Shown here: one piece after another, positions 23,951-35,999 of the stretch | How positions within the stretch are numbered: the stretch's first letter is position 1 | Layout of the letters: each line of letters starts with the position of its first letter | Program-made: the position numbers and the translations under genes | The notes under the pieces: generated by a model | Told to the model about the DNA's origin: nothing | Databases searched by the model: none | The model's input: only the letters and a program-made list of their open reading frames with translations | NCBI GenBank assembly: GCA_003508835.1 | Contig: PUFA01000183.1 | Coordinates: forward strand, 1,302,001-1,366,000 | DNA length: 64,000 nucleotides | From: Eonycteris spelaea | Lineage: Eukaryota; Chordata; Mammalia; Chiroptera; Pteropodidae | Reading direction: 5' to 3'

Positions 23951-24239
23951 TGGATCATTTTCTGTGTAAATTAATTCACACTTTAAGAGGAAACAATTTT
24001 AAAGCAAAGTTGTATATTTACCAAAATACTGACTTGTGGTTTATATAGTGCTACAAAAGCCAGTCTTTCTGTCATTTAGCAAGGTTTTAGTGAATCTGTG
24101 TGTCTGCTCCTGGGGAGTAGGGGAGGGCGGAGTATTGTTCTTTAGGAGGTGGCCCTCCTTTTAAATGTTTGGAAATCATTTGTTTTAGCTCAGTCTTCCA
24201 TAGGAATATAGTTGTATTGTTTTGTTAAAATTTTAAAAA

Positions 24240-24570
24240 TAGTACAATAAAACAACCTGTGAAAAGTATATAAAGCAGAAAATCAAAAGTCCCCTCACTC
24301 TCTTGAGATAACTGCTAGTAACATCCTTCCAGGCTCTTTCTGTACAGTCTACGAGTGATAAGTTGCTGGGCTGGAATATGTAAGTCTGCCACTACAACTG
24401 TGTAACCTCGGGGGAGTTACATGGCCTCTTTGGGTCTATTTACTTATATTAAAATGGGATAATAATAGGTGTTTTTCTTGGGGATTAAATGAGATAGGGA
24501 ATGCATTATGCTGTGCCTGGAATATGAGAGCCTAATAAGTATAGCTACCATTTCATGATCTCTTGGTGGT
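24240..24570 (+). repeat. Old L1 piece followed by MIR
   Basis: 24240-24350 resembles an antisense old L1 3' end ('taacatccttccaggctc'). 24365-24570 has MIR order ('actgtgtaacctcgggggag', 'attaaatgagatag', 'gtgcctggaatatg'). Confidence 0.6.
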
Positions 24571-26080
24571 TTTACAACAGTGGACTGGTTCTTAAAATAC
24601 TTTATTCTCCTGGTGTTCCTAATTTTCTCCCAACATCATTGTCATCCTCATGGTTTTTTTTTTTTTTAAGTCTTGTTTTAATTTGCATTTTCTCTGTCTT
24701 AGGAACTTATTGATATATTTTCTCATTATGAATGCTTCACACCCTTTCTTATTGTAGAAATTGCTTATATTTAGGAGATAGAACTGATAGGACTTGGTAA
24801 TCAATTAAGTATGGGATATAAAAGAAAGAATGGAGTTAAAGATGAACCTGAATGTTCCAAATTAAAGGAGACTAAAGAGATGTGACAACTAAATTCAATA
24901 CCTGACCCTGTAGTGGAAAGGGAAATGCAGTAAAAAACATTATTGAGTCAGTTTTCAACTAGAATATGAATAGTAGATTAAAGTGGTATGTCAATGTAAA
25001 CTTGTAAATTCGATACTGTGGTTATGTAAGAGAAAATCCCTATTTTTAGGAAATAAACACAAGTATTTAGGAATAAAAGGCCATTGTGTATATAACTTAA
25101 CACGAAAGGTTCAGGTGAAAAATTGTATATACTCCACACATACACATGTTTAGAAAGTGCAAATGATAATACAAGTAGAATAAAATGTTAACAATAGGCA
25201 AATCTGGGTACAGACTATATGGACATTCTTTGAACTATATAGAATTCTGCAACTTAAAGTCTGGCATTCGCAAATGATTTTTTTTAAAAAAATTTAATTT
25301 AACTTTAATAAGCTGATTTACTTTGGAATAAACATTTTCACAAATCCCACATTCTTTGTTTAAAACAAACAAAAAAAAATGATCTGAGACTTGATTTGAA
25401 TAAGTGAGTAATAGTGATACAGCATAATGAGGCGGGAAGACTGAGGGAGGAGTGGAGGAATTAGTAGTTCTTTTTTGACCAGGTTAAAGTTTGAGGCACC
25501 AATAAGGCATCAAGTGAAATGTCAAGTAGTTATGTGTCTGAAGTTCAGAGGTGAGATTGAGACTGGAGATATAAGCTTGGAAATTGTCAATGTGTAGATG
25601 ATATTTATTGAAAATCTAGGGGTGGAATGAGATTACTAGAGATTTAGCAAAGAATATTTATTCAAATAAGACAATGATTCTCTACTTAAATAAGGAAATC
25701 AACAGGGTCATGGGTATATGATACTCTTACACACAATAGAAAGAAAAAATTCTAAAACTCTACTTTTACCAAGAAACGCCATATGTACTATACTCTTTTC
25801 AGAAAACAGGTGTCGGTTTAAATACTATTGCTTGAGCAACAAATTAAGTAGACAACCAATCAGCGTAGCAGCTTTTCACAATTAAACAGTTCTATTTTAC
25901 AATCTTTAGTGTGGATATTTTAAGACTCCTTTATCAGATCACCATTCTGAGGGCAATTTTATCAACAAGATAGGATAGGGCTATATATCCCATTAAAGTC
26001 TCAACACTGGACACGTGAGTAAGGTGGGGATACTCCATATTATCCTGAGATTTTTTTTTTAAAGGTTTAATCATCTTATT
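24571..26080. other. CKAP2 intron 2, no exon seen
   Basis: AT-rich intronic sequence. 25400-25640 looks like part of the same ancient repeat as 26640-27150. Nothing else named. Confidence 0.4.
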
Positions 26081-26084
26081 TTTC

Positions 26085-26400
26085 TTTTTAAAAAATTGAG
26101 TTATGGTTAACATATTAGTTTCAGGTATACAACATAATAATTTGATATTTTTATACATTATGAAATGATCACCATACTAAGTCTAGTTACCACCTATCAC
26201 CACACAAAGTTATTACAATATTATTGATTATATTCCCCGTTCTGTACATTATATCTCTGCGACTTCTTTTAAGACTAGAAATTTGTACCTCTTAATCCCC
26301 TTCACAAATTTCTACTGTCTCCCCACCCTCCTTCTCTCTGGCAATCGCCAATTTGTTCTCTGTATTTTAGAGTCTTTCTGTTTATCTTGAGAATTTTTAG
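26085..26400 (-). mobile_element. L1 3' end, antisense
   Basis: 'ttagtttcaggtatacaac', then 'gttattacaatattattga', then 'tctggcaatcgccaattt' follow the antisense order of laurasiatherian L1 3' UTRs. Confidence 0.65.
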
Positions 26401-26639
26401 CTAGCAATTAGAAAGGCCAGCAATTTCAAGACTAAACACTAGAATTCTGTTAGCACTAACCAAAAACAATTCCTGAGAAGTATAAAACTAAAATAAAAAG
26501 GCAGAAGAAAAGTTTAAAATTTGAATGTGGCCTTGAGCCCCAGCAAGGTTAGGGGAAAGAGAGACTTAAAAGAGGTGGACTACTGAGGTAAGAGGGAAAA
26601 TAGCGATCTGGTAGCAAAGCCAAGAAAGTGTTTTAAAGA

Positions 26640-27150
26640 AAGAATAGCTATCTGTTATTAAGTGCTGTTGGAAGGTGAAGACAGAATTGACCGTGAGTTG
26701 TATGTAAAACATGGAAGTGGATGACAGGAGTTTCGTAGCATGGTGGGGACAGATTCCTGATAGGCACAGCTGAGAAGAGAATAGAATATGATAACAGGGA
26801 GACAGTACCTACAGATCTCCTTTTGAGTTTTGCTACAAAGAAAAGCACAATGAAACAGTAGCTGAAATGGAATGTGAGGTTTAAAGCATAAAATGAGGTA
26901 TAATAAAGTTTATAGGCCGATGGGAATGACCTAGTAAAGGGACAAGTTGATGATGCTGAAGAATGAGCAAATAATCAGAGAACAAAGTCCCTGAGTAGGA
27001 AAGAAGGAGAACACAGATGGAGAGTTTGACTCTATATCAGCATGGTGTCAGTTCTTATATTAGGAGGGAAGGCGGAGTATATGGGTACAGAGGCAGATAG
27101 GCTGGTAGTCTTTAGTGGAGGAAAGATAGACTAATTCTTGTTAAGAGTGC
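26640..27150 (+). repeat. Ancient interspersed repeat, second copy
   Basis: Matches in order the repeat at 7843-8850 (shared 'gagttttgct' and 'gatgggaatgac' style phrases). Uninterrupted here. Family not named. Confidence 0.45.
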
Positions 27151-27854
27151 TTCTAATTTTCTCAGTGAGATAACATCACAGAACAGTATAAGCCCAGATG
27201 TAACTGAGACTGAGATCAATAAGGGGCCTAATTAGTGAAGGTACCACATTGGGAGCAACCTGGTAGGTTGACCCTGAGCATCATCTCCCACTTCACACTA
27301 GACAGACCAGAGGAGTATTTGTTTGCCCTCAGGTAGTGACTGCAAGAGCTGAAACTGGAGAGACATGTCTATGCCTGGACCTCTGGCAATGCCTAGAAGG
27401 GACAGGAGACACCTATACTCAAAAGATGGCTACCGAGATACCCTGTTCAGTGGCACGTTTTGATGTTTCTCTGCCGTTATTCAAAATGTGTGACACAGGC
27501 TACATCTCCTATAAGCAGACTGAGCAAATAGATGTAAAAGGTGTTAGAACCAAAATTATCAACTGTGAGCCAGCAAATTTTGTTGACTCCAAAATGTATG
27601 GTTTTTTCACATTTAAACATCTCTGAACTTAGGATCTATCTTAGATTCAATGGCAACTAATTGACCTTGTTTTTATCTTCATGGAATGATCCTGCTTTTC
27701 CCTTCACTTGCCAAGAGGTTCTCATGGCCTGTACTAAGCAGTCTGTCTTTTTTAAAAAAAGGGGGTTTAGTTTAAGTCAAATTTTTGAGGAGGGATTTTC
27801 TTTGGGTATGCATTCTACGTGCAATGCCATCTGGAAACTAAAGTCCATATTCTT

Positions 27855-30537
27855 TTTCTTTTTTTTAAATTAAGTTTATTGGGGTAACATTGATTAATAC
27901 AATTATATAATTTTCAGGTATACATTATAATTTGATATCTGTATATTCTATTGTGTGTTTACTACCCAAAGTCTAGTTTCCTTCAGCTACCATATATTTG
28001 ATCCCTTTTACCCACTTCACCCTCCCCTATTACTCTATATTTGACCCCCTTTACCCTGTCTACCTCTCCCCTCCTCCCACACCCCTACCTTCTGGTAGCC
28101 ACTAGTCCATTGTCCATGTCCCTGAGTCTCTGTTCGTCCTGCTCATTTGTTGCTTTTAGGTTTATATGCCACATATAAGTGATATGTGATTTTCAAATTG
28201 TTCTGTCTGGCTTATTTCACTTAGCATGATTATCTCAAGGTCCGTCCACATTGTCACAAATGGCAGTATTTCATCTCTTCTTATGGCTGAGTAATATTCC
28301 ATTGTATACATGTACCACAGCTTCTTTAGCCAATGATCTATTGTAGGACACTTTGGTTGTTCCATGTCCTGGCCACTGTGAATAATACTGCTATGAACAT
28401 CCGGTGGGCAAATATATTTTGGTTATGGGTTTTCAAGTCTTTGGGGTAAATACCCAGTAGAGGATTGCTGGATCATATGGTAGATCAATTCTTAGTTTTT
28501 TGAGGAAGTTCATACCGTTTTCCATAGTGGCTGCACCAATTTGCAGTCCGAGCAGCAGTGTATGAGGTTCCTTTTTCTCCGTATCCTCTGCAACATTTGT
28601 TATTACTTGTTCTGTTGATTATAGCTATTCTAACAGGTGTGAGATGGTATCTCATTGTGGTTTTGATTTGCATTTCCCTAATAGCTAGCGATGTGCTGAG
28701 TATCTTTTCACAATATTTGTTGGCCATTTGTATGTCCTCTAGGAGAAGTGTCTGTTCAGGTCCTCTGCCCATTTTTGATTGGATTATTTTTTTGTGTTTG
28801 TTGAGTCGAATGAGTTCTTTGTATATTTTGGATATTAGGCCCTTATCTGAGGCATTGCTTGCAAATATATTTTCCCATTCAGATGGTTGTCTCTTTACCT
28901 TGTTGATGGTTTTCTTTCGTGAGCAAGAATTTTAGTTTGATGTAGTCCCATTCATTTATTTTTGCTTTTACTTCCCTTGCTTTTGAGGCCGAATTCATAA
29001 AATCCTATTTAAGTCCAAGGTCCTTGAGTTTAGTTCCTATGTTTTCTTCCTATGCATTTTATTGTTTCAGGTCTTATACTCAGGCCCTTAATCCATTTTG
29101 AGTTAATTTTGGTGTGTGGTGATAGACAACAATCTAGTTTCATTCTTTTGCAGTGGCCTTCCAGTTTTCCCAGCACCATTTACTGAAGAGGCTTTCCTTT
29201 CTCCACTATGTTTTTGGCTTTTTGTTGAAAATTATTTGCCCGTATAAATATGGTTTACTTCTGGTTCTCAGTTCTGTTCCACTGGTCCGTGTGTCTGTTT
29301 TCCTGCCAATACTATGCATTTTGATCCCTGTCGCTTTGTAGTATAATTTGAAGTTGGGCAGAGTGATGCCCTAGCCTCATTCTTTTTTCTCAGGATGGCT
29401 TTGGCAATTGGGTCTTTTGTGCTTCCATACAAATCTGATGATTTTTTTGTTCCATTTCTTTAAAAAAGACTGATGGGATTTGAAGGGGATACATTAAATC
29501 TGTATAATGCTTTAGGTAATAAGGTCATTTTAACTATGTTGATTCTTCCAATCCAAGAACACAGAATATCTTTCCATTTCTTTGTATTTTCTTCAATTTC
29601 TTTTAATAGGATCTTGTAGTTTTCATTATATAGGTCCTTCACATGTTTTGTTAAATTTATTCCTAGGTATTTTATTCTTTTTGTTGCAATTGCAAAAGAA
29701 TTATTTTTTCCTTCTTTTCTGACACTTTGTTATTAGAGTATAGGAATACTATAGATTTTTGAAATTGATTTTGAATCCAGAAACTTTACTGTATTTGCTT
29801 ATTGTTTCTAGTAGTGTTCTTGTGGAAGTCTTTAGGGTTTTCTATATAGAGAATCATGTCATCTGCAAATAGTGACAGTTTGACTTCTTCATTTCCTATT
29901 TGGATGCCTTTTATATCTTTCTCTTGCCTGTTGCACTTGCTACGACCTCCAATGTTATATTGAATAACAGTGGGAGATAGTGTTCCTGATCTTAGAGGGA
30001 AGGTTTTTAGTTTTTTACCATTAAGTATAATGTTGGCTGAAGATTTGTCATATATGGCCTTTATTATGTTAAGGTACCTTTGTTCTATACCTATTTTAAG
30101 TGTTTTGATCATAAATGGGTGCTGTATATTGTTGAATGCTTTTTTTGCATCTATTGATATGGGCATATGATTTTATTTTTTAATTTATGTGCTGTATCAC
30201 ATTAATCAATTTGTGCATGTTGAAACCATCCCTATACCTCTGGGATGAAGCCCACTTGATTGTGGTTTTATAATCTTTTTTAATATGTTGCTGTATTTGG
30301 TTCCCTAGTATCTTCTTTAGGATTTTTGCATCTGTGTGTTCATGAGAGATATTGTCTGAAGTTTTCTTTTTTGTGTATTATGTTTACCAGGTTTTGGTAT
30401 CAGAGTAATAATTGCCTCATAAAATAGGTAGGGAAATATTGCTCCTCTTCAATTTTTTGGAAGAGTTTAAGGAGAATAGCTATTAAATCTTTTTGGAATG
30501 ATTGGTCAAATTCATTGGTAAAGCCATTTGTTCTTGT
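27855..30537 (-). mobile_element. 5'-truncated L1 with a perfect 15-bp target duplication
   Basis: Antisense L1 of about 2.7 kb: A-tail (plus-strand T run, 27855-27867), 3' UTR, then ORF2 text on the minus strand including the reverse-transcriptase FADDMILY motif near 29845. The flanks are identical 15-mers, AAAGTCCATATTCTT (27840-27854 and 30538-30552), which proves an L1-type insertion and fixes both ends. ORF2 is truncated at its 5' side and carries several stops. Located in CKAP2 intron 2, in antisense. Confidence 0.93.
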
Positions 30538-30975
30538 AAAGTCCATATTCTTGATAAATTAAACTAGAAGTGTATGTATAAAAAATTTTGTATTTCTTTT
30601 AAGAAGACTAAATATTTTTCTTAGTGTAAATCTCTTACACAAGTAGTTAAAACTAAAATTAACCAAAGAAATTATTGCTTCATAAAGCTTTTGAAGACTT
30701 ATCTGAATGACTTACAATGGAATGGTTTAGAGTGAGATTATCTAGTGCTTACATATTCTATGGGGGTAGGTTATTAAGACTTTTAAGAAAATAGCTTTAA
30801 ATTTTTCAGCAATCTTGTTTATACCTTTTAATAACCCTATAATATAGAAATGTATTGCCTAGGACAACTAAATCTCTTAAGTTCTTGCCTCAGTTTAAAA
30901 TGAAGTTTGGTAACTTAAGTTTTCTATCTCTTCCCCCCAAAAAAAGGAAATCTTTTGGTATGGGGTTAATTTTTT

Positions 30976-30977
<2 letters not shown>

Positions 30978-31016
<39 letters not shown>
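30978..31016 (+). repeat. 39-nt T homopolymer at the CKAP2 exon 3 acceptor
   Basis: An uninterrupted run of 39 T, preceded by TTTTTCC, ending three bases before exon 3. It serves as the polypyrimidine tract of that acceptor (GAG|). Such runs are length-unstable and often misassembled. Confidence 0.95.
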
Positions 31017-31017
<1 letters not shown>

Positions 31018-31019
31018 AG

Positions 31020-31098
31020 TAGCAGAGACCAAAGAGTGATGACATTGAGGGTCAGGTCCAAGAAGAAACAAAAGTTCTGAAACTTAAGACAAAAAATG
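31020..31098 (+). pseudogene. CKAP2: CKAP2 exon 3
   Basis: 79 bp. The acceptor GAG| follows a run of 39 T (30978-31016). The frame is lost near 31045 and ends at TGA 31078-31080, while the conserved peptide QVQEETKVLKLKT reads from 31053 in another frame. An extra A in the run 31091-31096 would restore phase at the donor (ATG|GTAAGA). Two opposite single-base changes in one short exon. Confidence 0.8.
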
Positions 31099-31212
31099 GT
31101 AAGACATGGACATAGTCCTCATAAACTGTCCCTTTTCCCCCTTTCCCTTTCCTAAACTCTTTCTGAAAGAAATGAATTCTGAAATATTGATTGTCTTAAA
31201 TAACTCTTTTAG

Positions 31213-32080
31213 GCTGATAAAGAAAATGTCAGTAGACCTACAAGAAGAGCAAAAATAATATAACAGTGGAAAAACTTTGTATTCCTTTAAAGCCTTCTAA
31301 TGAATATTAACCAATTCAAATATAACAATTGAAACACATAATCTGGAGGAGAATAATCAAACTGTGCAGTCGTTACCAATTAAAGACGAGCCCCAAAGTC
31401 AACGTATGACATTAAGCCAAGCATTTCACATTAAAAACAACAATAAAAAGAGACCAATTACTACAGAAAACCGAAGCAAGATGCTAACACGCTCAAGAAA
31501 ACCCGTGCTTGGATCGTATCGTGGCCAGATCGTTCAGTCTAAGGTTAATTCATTTAGAAAACCTGTACAAGTCAAAGATGAGAGCTCTGCACCAACGAAG
31601 AAACTTTCTACCACTATCTCTAAAGCCACAAAGCCTCAGCCTGTAAACACCCACAGTGTGATGGTGAAAAGTGACAAAGCCTCAGATATGATGACCACCA
31701 CTAAAGGTGTGAACACTGTACCTCAGAACAGACAACTTTTGCGTCCTCCCATTAGAAGTCACCACACAAATACCCAGGACTCTGTGAAACAAGACATCAG
31801 TAGAACCTCTGTCAATGTTACAATTCGTAAAGGGCCTCATGAGAAAAAACTACTGCAATTAAATCCAGTTTTATCTGGTATTAAAACCAGTTCTCAGGAA
31901 GTAAAAAGAAATAAGACACTATCAAGAAGCCTCATCTGAAATTATAGCCAGGCCTGCTTCATCAGCTAATACTAAACTGATAGAAAAGGCAAAAATTGTT
32001 GACCAGCGCAGACATACTATAGCAAAGGCAACTATCAATTGTAGGTCGGCTCAGCCCAAAGAAACTGCAGAAGAGAGAAA
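31213..32080 (+). pseudogene. CKAP2: CKAP2 exon 4 (large exon)
   Basis: 868 bp, acceptor TTTTAG|GCT, donor GAAA|GTAAGT. Conserved text moves through three frame changes. The start frame stops at TAA 31261; the next (IPLKPSNE) stops at TAA 31308; a long open part (about 31310-31936, 209 codons, containing VLGSYRGQIVQSK and SRTSVNVTIRKGPHEK) stops at TGA 31937; the last part (SEIIARPAS to ETAEERK) is open to the donor. This is the Lys/Ser-rich basic region of the protein. Confidence 0.85.
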
Positions 32081-32519
32081 GTAAGTAGGTGTGATTTAAT
32101 TATCTTAATTTTCAATATTGTGCCATTTGTGAATTTGGTTTATAACTAACTTGAATGTCTTAGGACTATTTTGGTGTGGATTGTCTCTGTCATATGCAGA
32201 CAAATTTAAGCAAGTTTATATTGTGAAACAGTACAACATAAGTTATACTGTTTGTTTTATTAGGCTGTTTCATATAACATCAGTTAAAATGCTTAATAAA
32301 ATTGGGGAAAATGTTTTCTAACCTCTAATTTAAAAATTCATTCTTGGGTCATTGAGAATATAATTAACATTGATATGTTTAATATTTTTTTCTTCAAATT
32401 TGTGAACTATGTATGCCACTAGCATGTAACTACTTAAAGACCTGAAATATTTTTAACTTCTATTTAGCAATGCTATCAGCAATATCACAGTAATTTTTAT
32501 CCACTGCTTCTAATTGTAG

Positions 32520-32722
32520 AGCTCGTCTGAATGAGTGGAGAGCTGGCAAAGGAAGAGTGCTGAAAAGGCCTCCTAGCTCAGTAGTTACCCAGTCTGAACC
32601 TGAAGACAAAATGAAAAACCAGTTGGTCCTTTTGGACTACCATGGCAGAAGAAGACGAACAAAGATTATTTACTGAAAGAGTAAACAAAACGTTTTCTGA
32701 ATGCCTTCACCTGATTAATGAG
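32520..32722 (+). pseudogene. CKAP2: CKAP2 exon 5
   Basis: 203 bp, acceptor TGTAG|A, donor GAG|GTAGAA. The opening frame (ARLNEWRAGKGRVLKRPP) ends at TGA 32674. The conserved continuation passes through a second frame near 32607 and a third from 32627 (SFWTTMAEEDEQRLF to HLINE), which is open to the donor. Two single-base losses are the simplest reading. Confidence 0.85.
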
Positions 32723-33352
32723 GTAGAATATCTTATGTTCGTGTAGTAGTTGTAGCTGCAAATTACTTTCATAAATATTATCTCATTAAATTACATCATC
32801 AGTCTTTTTTGACAAGACTCTGCGTCAGTGATGATTTTACGTAGACAATGTTAATTGTGAGATTGTTTCTCTTTAGCTTTAATGGAGTGCATTTTCATTG
32901 AGTTCATATAAATATATCAAAGGGATAGATTTTTACTTGAGTAATAAATACTATATTCCTCTAAGATGTTATTAATTTGCCAAAGACTTAAAATAACAAA
33001 TTAGTAAGTCATTATTATCATAGATTAAATTCAAGTTAAAATATTTGCAAACAAAATCCCTTAATCTCATTCAATATCATCATGGTCTTGAACTCAGTGT
33101 AGAATTCTACAATTTGGACCAAAATCTGAGAGACTATAAAAAGTAACTCCAGAATGTTTTCTTTATTTCCTGACTATCTTTAATCTTGCTTTGGTCACAC
33201 ACTACTGTCTAAGATCCAGAGCAAGACTGAGTACACACAGTGTAATTTCCGACCTTACTCTGGTCTTCCTGAGCATCTTAAACTTTCTGTAGTTCTGAGG
33301 ACCAGTGAAAATTACAGTCCGGGGAACTGATTCTTCTGCTCAGTTGGGATTT

Positions 33353-33438
33353 TTTTATTGATACTTTGGAATTTTTCTGTCCTACTACTTACTATATATA
33401 GCTCTTTTACTACATAAACCATTACAGGTTCATTTTAA
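33353..33438 (+). repeat. Inverted repeat, left arm (CKAP2 intron 5)
   Basis: 86 nt starting TTTTATTGATACTTTGG. Its reverse complement recurs at 34687-34771 with only two indels (one C, one TT) and no substitution. Sequence outside the arms does not match. Confidence 0.97.
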
Positions 33439-33853
33439 CCTTACTATCAAAACCTGACAGTTTGAAAAAAAAAAACTTGCATGCTATTTTTATTCATAAA
33501 CATTTTGGTAGATAAAAAAATTCTAAATACTAAAAAATAAAATAAAAATGGAATCCCACATATATAAAGGAAAAACATCAAGACCAAATAAAATGTTAGT
33601 CATTTTTTTACTAATATTTTTCTCAACTAGTATTTCTTTTGTGTATGTGTGCCTTGTACTTAGGATGATAATGCTTTTTGCTAGCTATTTCAGAATAAAT
33701 TTGGAGTAAGTGTGATAATGAATATGAATATGTTTATGGATAATTTTCTATCAACTTTTTTCTCTATCATGATCTTGATTATAGAAAGCTTAATTAATTG
33801 GTTCATACTTTCTAGGCTAAAAGATATCATTCACTTTATTTCTTGATATTTAG

Positions 33854-34022
33854 GGATGCCCAAAGGAAGAAATATTAGACACACTAAATGACCTGATTAA
33901 AAATATTCCAGATGCCAAAAAACTTGTTAAATATTGGATATGCCTGGCACGTATTGAATCACTCACAAGTCTATTGAAAATATTATTGCAATCTATGAGA
34001 AGGCCATTCTGGGGGAGCTCAG
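33854..34022 (+). pseudogene. CKAP2: CKAP2 exon 6
   Basis: 169 bp, acceptor TTTAG|GGATGC, donor CAG|GTGAGA. The first part (CPKEEILDTLNDLIKN...) is clear. Phase changes near 33971 (continuation IENIIAIYEK in another frame) and again near 34010. No stop appears in the opening frame, but the downstream phase is wrong. The exon is flanked by the inverted repeat at 33353-33438 and 34687-34771. Confidence 0.85.
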
Positions 34023-34686
34023 GTGAGATAAAAACTTACGTTCTTTATTAATAACGGTGTAAATGATTCAGGATTATTTGGAACACATCAGAACAATAAA
34101 ATTTGTGGAAATACATGTCGCGGTATGAATGTTTAAAGGACCACAAAGATTGCATGTTATAAAAGCTGTTTCTCAACCTTCTACAGCTTGCTTATTTAGT
34201 CAGGATAATCAGACCTTAGAAAATGGATATACTGTAAGCCGAAATGTACATTTAATGAATCTTGCCAGGAGAAACGTTTTAGCACAAGATGTCATTTTGC
34301 ACATTCCTCATTGATAAATCTGGGAAATTGAATATAATGTTAAAATTTATTGAATATAACACAAATGGAAATTAAATTAACTTTAAAATGTTAGCAAGCT
34401 CTGATGGCTTTGTAAGAGAACTCTCACTTTAGGAGTGTATCTTAATGAACTCACATTTATATGCCATATGTTTGGTCCTGCTCACATATGGAAAATGACA
34501 ATACACTAGTTTCTCTGACATTTTTACCACCATAATCTCTCACTCTTCCAACTCTGTTGCTACAAAAACCCTGGTAGAATAAATTGTATCTTGAGGATTT
34601 GGGGTTAGTTTGGTTTTGTTTTGTTTTGTTTTGTTTTTATGGGGAAATGTTTCTAAAATATATTTCCTTTAGACCAGGTTCTTGTA

Positions 34687-34771
34687 TTAAAATGAACCTG
34701 TAATGGTTTATGTAGTAAGAGCTATATATAGGTAAGTAGTAGGACAGAAAAATTCCAAAGTATCAATAAAA
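34687..34771 (-). repeat. Inverted repeat, right arm (CKAP2 intron 6)
   Basis: 85 nt, reverse complement of the left arm. The 1.25 kb between the arms contains CKAP2 exon 6. In a transcript the arms could pair into a long, nearly perfect hairpin stem. Confidence 0.97.
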
Positions 34772-34779
34772 TGTATTCT

Positions 34780-35780
34780 TGGAGATTGTTTACAAGAGTT
34801 TTAAAAAATTCTTTTTAGCCCTTCATTAAGCTTAAAGGTCCATTCACCATGGTCTCAACAAAGCCAACAAATGCTATTTGACCTTTCTGAAACAGAAATC
34901 AAATATGCAGTAGCTATTCTCTCAATAGCTATTATGTATAAATCACTTTGCTGAAGGATAATTGCATTTGAAAGAATCCCACCTGGAAGGGATTGATAGG
35001 TCCCTACTACACTGAACGAGAAGGGATAGTACTTAAGGAGGCTTATGGCAGTTAACTAGGATGCATAACTGCAGCAAAGGTTCTCATAGAAAGCAGTGGT
35101 GTAAAGAGAAAGATGTGACACTAGAGCAGAAATTGGAAAAACAAGGATCAAAATTAGCCAAGAAAAACTGCAAGCAGGCTGGGTGAGTAGTTCAGGACTA
35201 AGTTCTAGAACTAAGAATGTGACCCAGAATATTCCTTGTATATGATGTCTTTTAATTTTATTGTGTTAGCAGGCGTGGTAGCTCAGAGGAACGCAAGAAG
35301 TACTCATAATATCTGGCATATGATGGATACTTAGTGAACTGTTGAATTTTTGAAATGAGCTGTTCAAAGATGCGTTTAATTACCATGCAAAAAAAAATAT
35401 AATTATGTACTTGAATGTAGGAGGAAAGGTGTAAACAATAAAAATTTAAATTTAAATATAATCAGCTCTTTTAATAGATGTTAATAATGTTAATTTGATA
35501 CCTGTTCACTAATTTGTTCGTATCGGGCAAACAGTAAGTTGGCTTAAGTAAGGCTTTAGAAAAATTATGAAGAAAAAGTTTAAACTGATAAAATTCTTTC
35601 CCTTAAGTTCATTTTTATTTTATAAATTAGACAAAGATGTCCATTTTTTTTTTCAATTTGAAAAGCAAATAAGTGGTTTATAATTACTGGTTTTAATATT
35701 TTCAACTTGGACAACATAGTTAATGTCTGGTCTGAGAATATAAAACTTATATGGGTTTGCTTTCTTCATTAAAAAAAATC
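34780..35780. other. CKAP2 intron 6, unassigned
   Basis: AT-rich, with a (TTTTG)n block just upstream at 34610-34637. No exon or named repeat seen. Confidence 0.4.
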
Positions 35781-35783
35781 AAG

Positions 35784-35853
35784 CCTATTGAAGAGATGCG
35801 ACATGCAATTGTAGATATTCTAACAATGAAGAGTCAAGAAAAAGTTAAATTTG
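35784..35853 (+). pseudogene. CKAP2: CKAP2 exon 7
   Basis: 70 bp, PIEEMRHAIVDILTMKSQEK..., open. The acceptor TCAAG| has an A-rich lead-in (eight A) rather than a clean pyrimidine tract, so it may be weak. Donor TTTG|GTAAGT. Confidence 0.8.
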
Positions 35854-35999
35854 GTAAGTTTGTTTTTTTTTTTGTTTTCTTCAGGTGAATTCTGATTTTA
35901 CTAAATTTCTTTGCTAAACTTTTTCTTTTATTATTTTTAATTTTTTAAATATGTAGGTTAACCTTTCCTCATAGTTCTGTTGGCATATCTCTGAGATTC

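Noticed and set aside
29786..30166. 126-codon reverse-transcriptase-like gene
   Set aside because: Fragment of L1 ORF2 inside the 27855-30537 insertion, not a host gene.
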